From the NCBI GenBank assembly GCA_003952965.2, contig CM025852.1:16285820-16349819 (forward strand): 64,000 bases of DNA. The letters run 5' to 3'. The position numbers and the translations under genes are program-made. The notes beneath the pieces were generated by a model. That model had not been told where the DNA came from. It was given only the letters and a program-made list of their open reading frames with translations, and did no database searches. Shown piece after piece: positions 59,835 through 64,000 of the stretch; position 1 is the first letter of the stretch, and every line of letters begins with the position of its first letter. This stretch comes from Morella rubra. Taxonomy: Eukaryota > Streptophyta > Magnoliopsida > Fagales > Myricaceae.

Positions 59835-61080
59835 CATGTTAGCCAAAGGTTGTTTTGTAAAACAAACCATATTTGATTTTGATGATAACAAAAGTTTCTA
59901 AGTACTTTGAAGTCTTATAAATTTTTCCTTTTCAATCCACCTTTCGAAATGACATATTTCAAAGGATTGAGTTCTCTCTCTAAAATATTTATAAGAGGAC
60001 TTGAACACCATTACACAAGTTGATAAGATCAATTTTTCCCTTTGTAGGTGTTTAAAAAGGTTTTGGAATGGTTTGGATGCTTTAAAGTTGCTGATTTTCT
60101 CTCCAGCACTTATAAGTGTCGACACATGCATTTACCCCCGAGACATAATTTCCAGACCAAGACAAGTGTCGACACATTGGCTTTATAGTGTCGACACACT
60201 ACACTATCTCCCGAGAGCTCAACTTAAGTTCAATTTTTGAAGTGTTGACATATTGAAGACTAGTGTCAATACATTGCACTAACTTCCGAGAGCTCAACTC
60301 CAGTTCAATTCTTTGATGTGTCAACACATGCCAAGGGTTTAATGAAAAATTTAAATATTTGTCAGAACCTTCAAATCACTTTCAAATGACGTGAGCACTT
60401 CTCCAACGGTCCTTTTTGCTAGCTTTGATGACCGTTGAAATCATTGATTTAAATACTAGAAGAAAAGAGAGAAGAGAAGAGAAGTATGAAACTACGACCT
60501 AACTTCTAGAGAGTGCTTTGAAGAAGAGAGAAGACCACACCTACCAAGAAAGCTTGTAATTCCTCTGCCAAACTTTAGATTTCTACTGAGATCTTTGTCT
60601 TATTGCACTCCTTTATGCTTTTACACTTGTATATTCGGCTTTGAGAGCCATTCATTGATCTTGCTTTGTACCCATCCTTTATAAACTACTTGAGTGTTGG
60701 GTAAACACTAGGTCCTACTCGTGTGGGTATAGGTCCTAAGAAGAAATCCCTTGGGTTTTGATTTGTGAAGAGAGTTGAAGAGTGAGCTCAAAAAACGCTT
60801 TGTAAAGGTTTCTTAGCACCCCGGAAGCTAAGGTATATTTACTATTTGAAGAATAGTGAAAAGAAGCCCAAGAAAGTAAATAGCCTTGGGGGTGAACGTA
60901 GACAAGTGTTGGCCGAACCACCTAAAATTACGGTGTCATCTTTTTAACTCTATCTCTTCTTTTGACTTGCTCATATCTCTCCTTGTTGTTTCCTATGCTT
61001 TACCACTATACTGCTTAAACTATCTTGAAAAAGTGTTAAAATTTTTTAAAATCCAATTCACCCCCTCTTGGGTTGTTATT
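59835..61080 (+). mobile_element. Probable solo LTR, Ty1/copia SIRE/Maximus type
   Basis: About 1.25 kb with several hallmarks of the long LTRs of this lineage. Near the start is 'ttttgatgataacaaaag'. Around 60,880-60,920 comes 'gtgaacgtagacaagtgttggccgaacc'-type wording (here cited in part). The end carries 'ccaattcaccccctcttggg' at about 61,045-61,065. No internal coding sequence is attached on either side, so it looks like a solo LTR. The exact ends and the target repeat could not be fixed. Confidence 0.5.
60110..60325 (+). repeat. Repeated TGTCGACA-like motif inside LTR
   Basis: Six related words occur in about 215 bp. Three are 'gtgtcgacaca' near 60,117, 60,167 and 60,189. Three decayed forms follow: 'gtgttgacata', 'gtgtcaataca' and 'gtgtcaacaca'. 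The phrase 'ccgagagctcaac' also recurs. The core is palindromic. Confidence 0.75.
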
Positions 61081-61351
61081 CAGACTTACAAAACGTATAT
61101 CCATGCAAATCACAAAAGTATTTGTTTCTCCAATACTTTCGTACTATTTAAGTCATACCAAACAAAAAACCACCCTCAATAGTCAACTGTCATAAGTTGA
61201 TTGCTTACATTCGTGTGTTTTATAAGAAGCAGCCCTGATAGTTTATTTACTAGTTATGTTGTTAATTAAAATCTACAAAATAATTTATAAAGTTACTAAA
61301 TGTGGATAAAATAGCTTATGTACACTCCAACCTTAAATATCTAATTACCTA

Positions 61352-61565
61352 AAGAGGTTAGTTGAGTGACTAAGGCTTGAGATTTGGGGTTTGCTGTTTC
61401 TAAGGTCTCAAGTTAAAACCTCTTAAGTGATACCAATCATTTTTGGTCATTTTCATATTATTAACTCGATAATTATTCAGTTGTGTAGGATGAGGAGATT
61501 GTTTACATATCTAAAATAGTCGAGGAGAGTGCATGCCAACCCGAATACGGAGTTGTTAAAAAAAA
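61352..61565 (+). mobile_element. tRNA-derived SINE
   Basis: An A-box-like 'ggttagttgagtgactaagg' at about 61,356 is followed by a B-box-like 'caagttaaaacc' at 61,409-61,420. A body with 'aggatgaggagattgtttac' comes next, then a 3' part with 'aatagtcgaggagagtgc', ending in an A run at 61,558-61,565. The wording matches common eudicot SINEs. Slightly decayed B box. Confidence 0.7.
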
Positions 61566-62025
61566 GACTTAATTATCTGATAAAAAATGCTTAACAGGAA
61601 AATCTAAATTCATTTCACTTTCGTGTGAATATGTCTTCCAATGTTGACTCAAGATGTCAACATGTCTGGACAAAACCATTGCAGTTAAGGAACTCATATT
61701 TTATGACCAATGGAGGAAATATTTTGAGAGTCAATTTATATATATAATTTGCATTGTTAGTTACCTGCAAACTAGTTGTCTCTCTTATATATATATATAT
61801 ATATATATGCAAAATGTGTACGTCTAACTGCTACCTTGGTGATGATGTTAGCTTGGCACCTTACCTGAAAAAAAGATAATGTGGAATAATGACACGTACA
61901 CGACAAAAAGGCCAAAAAAAAAAAAAAAAAACAAGTTGACGTACATTTTTTCTTCGTTGAAATGTGAAAAGCAAAAAGTTCTCGAAGACTTACCCATGTG
62001 GTTAATTTCACAAATTGCAAAGACT
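61566..62025. other. Intergenic DNA with AT microsatellite
   Basis: A pure (AT)n run lies at about 61,786-61,808 and an A run at 61,914-61,931. No gene. Nearby minus-strand open frames are the complement of the Hsp70 fragment or of simple sequence. Confidence 0.5.
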
Positions 62026-62029
62026 TCAA

Positions 62030-62150
62030 AATCAACGAAGATAACAGGGTGGAACTGGAGATCATATTCATACCAAATGATCTGGGGAACCTTGAGACGC
62101 CATCTTGTGTGGCAGCTTTCAGTGAGACGCACCGTCTGATCGGTGACCAT
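62030..62150 (+). pseudogene. Fragment copy of Hsp70 exon 1
   Basis: Matches about 62,766-62,870 of the Hsp70 gene: 'gataacagggtgga', then 'gatctggggaacc', 'gacgccatcttgtgtgg' and 'gagacgcaccgtctgatcgg'. In protein it recalls EDNRVELEI, NLETPSCVA and ETHRLIGD. It lacks the N-terminal phosphate-loop region (DLGT), has small insertions relative to the gene, and is not followed by exon 2. It is an incomplete local duplicate about 0.7 kb upstream of the gene. An open frame of 62 codons spans it (61,998-62,186), but nothing shows that it is expressed. Confidence 0.8.
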
Positions 62151-62701
62151 GGAGATCCGTGCATAGCGCTGATTTCACCAAGGTGACCATTTGGGGTCAT
62201 CCATTGAAGCTAAACATAGTGGCATGTCAGAGCATTTGAACTTGTTATATCCCTTGTGGATTTAAAATACGAAGACATTATAAAATAGCTTAAAAGGTTG
62301 ACCTGGTTGACCTGAGCAAAGTAGGCAAAACAAACTGCAGGAAGAACGCTGACAGACATGGAATGGTCGTGATTGAATCCGTGCACAGCGCGGATAGCCG
62401 GATACACATGAAAATGAATTCCTTCAGATTAGTAATTGGTTGGTAAACTAAAAGACTAGTAGATGCTTTATTTTTTTAAGCAACATTATCTTTTGGACAA
62501 TGAAATAAGAAATTTTTTTGCCAGTCGCCGTTGACAGAGAGAAACAGTCCCGGAGGGTTAGCAGGTTTGCAAGTCTGCCAGTTCGCGTGTTTGAAGTGCG
62601 CTTTTCAGGTTCTGCAAACCCAATTGTAGACTCCTGCTAAAAAACCGAAGAGAGTTCTTATTTTGTCTCCAGTAGCTTTTTTCCGTAGATTTTTGTCGGC
62701 T
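62151..62701. other. Hsp70 upstream region
   Basis: Contains a short echo of the fragment copy: 'gatccgtgcatagcgctgat' at about 62,153 and 'aatccgtgcacagcgcggat' at about 62,376. I found no convincing heat-shock element (spaced GAA/TTC units) or TATA box. An in-frame ATG at 62,663 exists upstream of the chosen start. Confidence 0.45.
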
Positions 62702-64000
62702 ATGGCTGCTAAAGACCGAGGTCCGGCAATAGGGATCGACTTGGGAACCTGCTACTCGTGTGTGGCAGTCTGGAAAGATAACAGGGTGGAGATAATACCC
62801 GATGGTCTGGGGAACCGAAAGACGCCATCTTGTGTGGCTTTCAAGGAGACGCACCGTTTGATCGGCGATGTGGCCAAGGACCAAGTCGCCTTGAATCCTG
62901 CCAACACTGTTTTTGGTGAGTTCCCTAGTTCTCTGATATCATTACCTCTTCAGATTTTAGAGCTTTTTTTTTTTTGAGCATAATAAGAAGGATATATAGA
63001 TAGAGGGGGGAGATACAAAACACCTAAAGTCAAGGAGGGTCCAAACCCGCATAGACCCAGGGATAATTGTTCCACAGCTCATGGGACGGGGAAAGTTGAC
63101 GTTCAATTACAGTGGTAAAGTCTATTAACTATTTCTCAACGATTCAATATGTATGATGTAGATTCAAGAAAGCTGGGCTCAATTGATGATCAACATAAAC
63201 TGAAAAGCTTGAAGCAGGGGATTACTCTCAAGGAAGTGGGTTATTTACACAAAGAATAATTTTACTTGCAAAAGTCGGTCACTGGTTAATGTAGTTGCAC
63301 CAAAATCGATATCCTTATTTGGCTTTAGACAGATGCCTAAAGCCGGATAAAGGAGTTCCCCTGTTTCAGCTTTCTAATGATTTCAAAACGAATTAAGAAA
63401 GTTTGTGAGTTATGAAGCCAAGTTTGGAGTGATGTCTTGTTTGCATCTTCGTGTTCATTTCGGTTGTGCGAAGGCTCTAAACGGTTGATTGGAAGGCGAT
63501 TCAATGATGTCTCACTGCAGCGTGACATGAAATTCTGGCCATTCAAGGTGATTCCTGACCTTGATCGGCCCGTTATTGCGGTTAACTACATGAAAGACAA
63601 GAAGCGCTTTTTGGCTGAAGAAATTTCTTCGATGATTCTTACAAAGATGAAGGAGATTGCCGAGGCTTACTGTGGTTCAGAGATCAAGAATGCTGTGATA
63701 TCTGTCCCCGCTAGTTTCAATCACTCACAGCGTCAAGCCACAAAGGATGCTGGTGTCATTGCCGGCCTAAATGTCCTGGGGATTATCAGTGAGCCAACTG
63801 CTGCTGCTATTGCATATGGGCTAGACAAGAAAGATGATATTGGTGAGAAGAATGTTCTGATCTTTGATCTTGGTGGTGGAACTTTGGATGTCTCGCTTCT
63901 CACAATTCAACAGGGTACCTTTCGAGTGAAAGCTACAGCAGGTAACACCAGCTTGGGGGGTGAAGATTTTGACCGTCGGATGGTTAAACATTTCCTCCAG
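62702..64000 (+). CDS. Hsp70 family chaperone, cytosolic type (partial at window end)
   Basis: An ATP-driven chaperone. Exon 1 is 62,702-62,915. Exon 2 starts at 63,474 and runs past the window. The intron splits the codon after TVF, the usual place in plant cytosolic Hsp70 genes. The start is [16 protein letters not shown]; an upstream in-frame ATG at 62,663 would add 13 residues unlike the family. The nucleotide-binding domain is clear ([16 protein letters not shown], then [15 protein letters not shown] and [11 protein letters not shown]). It is divergent at otherwise invariant places: residue 17 of the phosphate loop is Cys (GTCYSC for GTTYSC), 'VPAYFNDSQRQ' reads [11 protein letters not shown], and GGGTFDVS reads GGGTLDVS. 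It may be a diverged paralogue with altered ATPase function, or a gene starting to decay. Confidence 0.85.
62966..63080 (-). mobile_element. Poly-T-headed insert in Hsp70 intron
   Basis: The T run 62,966-62,977 is followed by 'gagcataataagaaggatat' and GC-richer 'gggggagatac' / 'acccgcatagacccaggga' wording unlike the rest of the intron. This looks like the 3' end of an antisense retroposon (LINE or SINE). Family not recognised; the right end is uncertain. Confidence 0.3.

Noticed and set aside
61786-61808. AT repeat considered as a CRISPR-like or origin-like repeat
   Set aside because: It is a simple (AT)n microsatellite. The window is plant nuclear DNA, where CRISPR arrays do not occur.
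61772-62200. Minus-strand open frames of 142 and 100 codons
   Set aside because: They are the complement of the Hsp70 exon 1 fragment and of simple repeats; the sense strand gives Hsp70-like words.
62150-62701. Possible heat-shock elements upstream of Hsp70
   Set aside because: GAA and TTC words are present but not in the alternating 5-bp register that defines a heat-shock element.

Overview
This is a stretch of nuclear DNA from a flowering plant, almost certainly a eudicot and probably one with a TE-rich, AT-rich genome. The evidence is plant-type multi-exon genes (a chloroplast ALB3 insertase, a UBC7-type E2, a thaumatin-like PR5 protein, a cytosolic Hsp70 with the usual codon-72 intron), tRNA-derived SINEs, Ty1/copia and Ty3/gypsy Tat-type retroelements, and CACTA, hAT and Mutator-type DNA elements. 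The sequence does not let me name the species.

Four host genes look complete or open. They are UBC7-like (2,329-7,051, minus, 6 exons, 167 aa), a thaumatin-like protein (29,367-30,140, minus, single exon, 257 aa), ALB3 (50,369-55,123, minus, 11 exons, 446 aa) and an Hsp70 (from 62,702, plus, running off the window end). I rebuilt the UBC7 and ALB3 exon sets by hand; every intron is GT-AG and each coding length is a multiple of three.

The first half (about 2.9-31.2 kb) is best read as an old tandem duplication of a block [UBC7 - spacer - thaumatin-like]. Copy 1 covers about 2,877-15,868 and copy 2 about 15,869-31,203. Each copy kept one gene and lost the other: copy 1 has the intact UBC7 and a wrecked thaumatin gene (13,960-14,610), while copy 2 has a wrecked UBC7 (three of six exons left) and the intact thaumatin gene. 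The spacer occurs three times (A 8.0-10.9 kb, B 11.9-13.7 kb, C 19.5-22.0 kb). Later insertions separate the copies: Copia fragments between A and B, a Mutator-type MITE with 9-bp target duplications in C, a SINE, and a decayed Copia element (22,887-27,790).

The middle (32.7-45.4 kb) is one Ty3/gypsy Tat-type fossil about 12.7 kb long with two LTRs about 97 % alike. It sits inside the remnant of a hAT-type transposase gene. Besides gag-pol it carries a degenerate repeat block, a long antisense reading frame of the 'putative gypsy type transposon' kind, and two diverged F-box-like segments that look captured from a host F-box family.

The right part holds a foldback element, a LINE-like 3' end, unassigned gene-like fragments (48-49.3 kb), ALB3, a small hAT MITE, a 4-copy AT-rich tandem array, the subterminal repeat zone and right terminus of a CACTA element, a probable solo Copia LTR, a SINE, a fragment copy of Hsp70 exon 1 and the Hsp70 gene itself. 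The retained genes serve unrelated household or defence roles and do not form a functional cluster.
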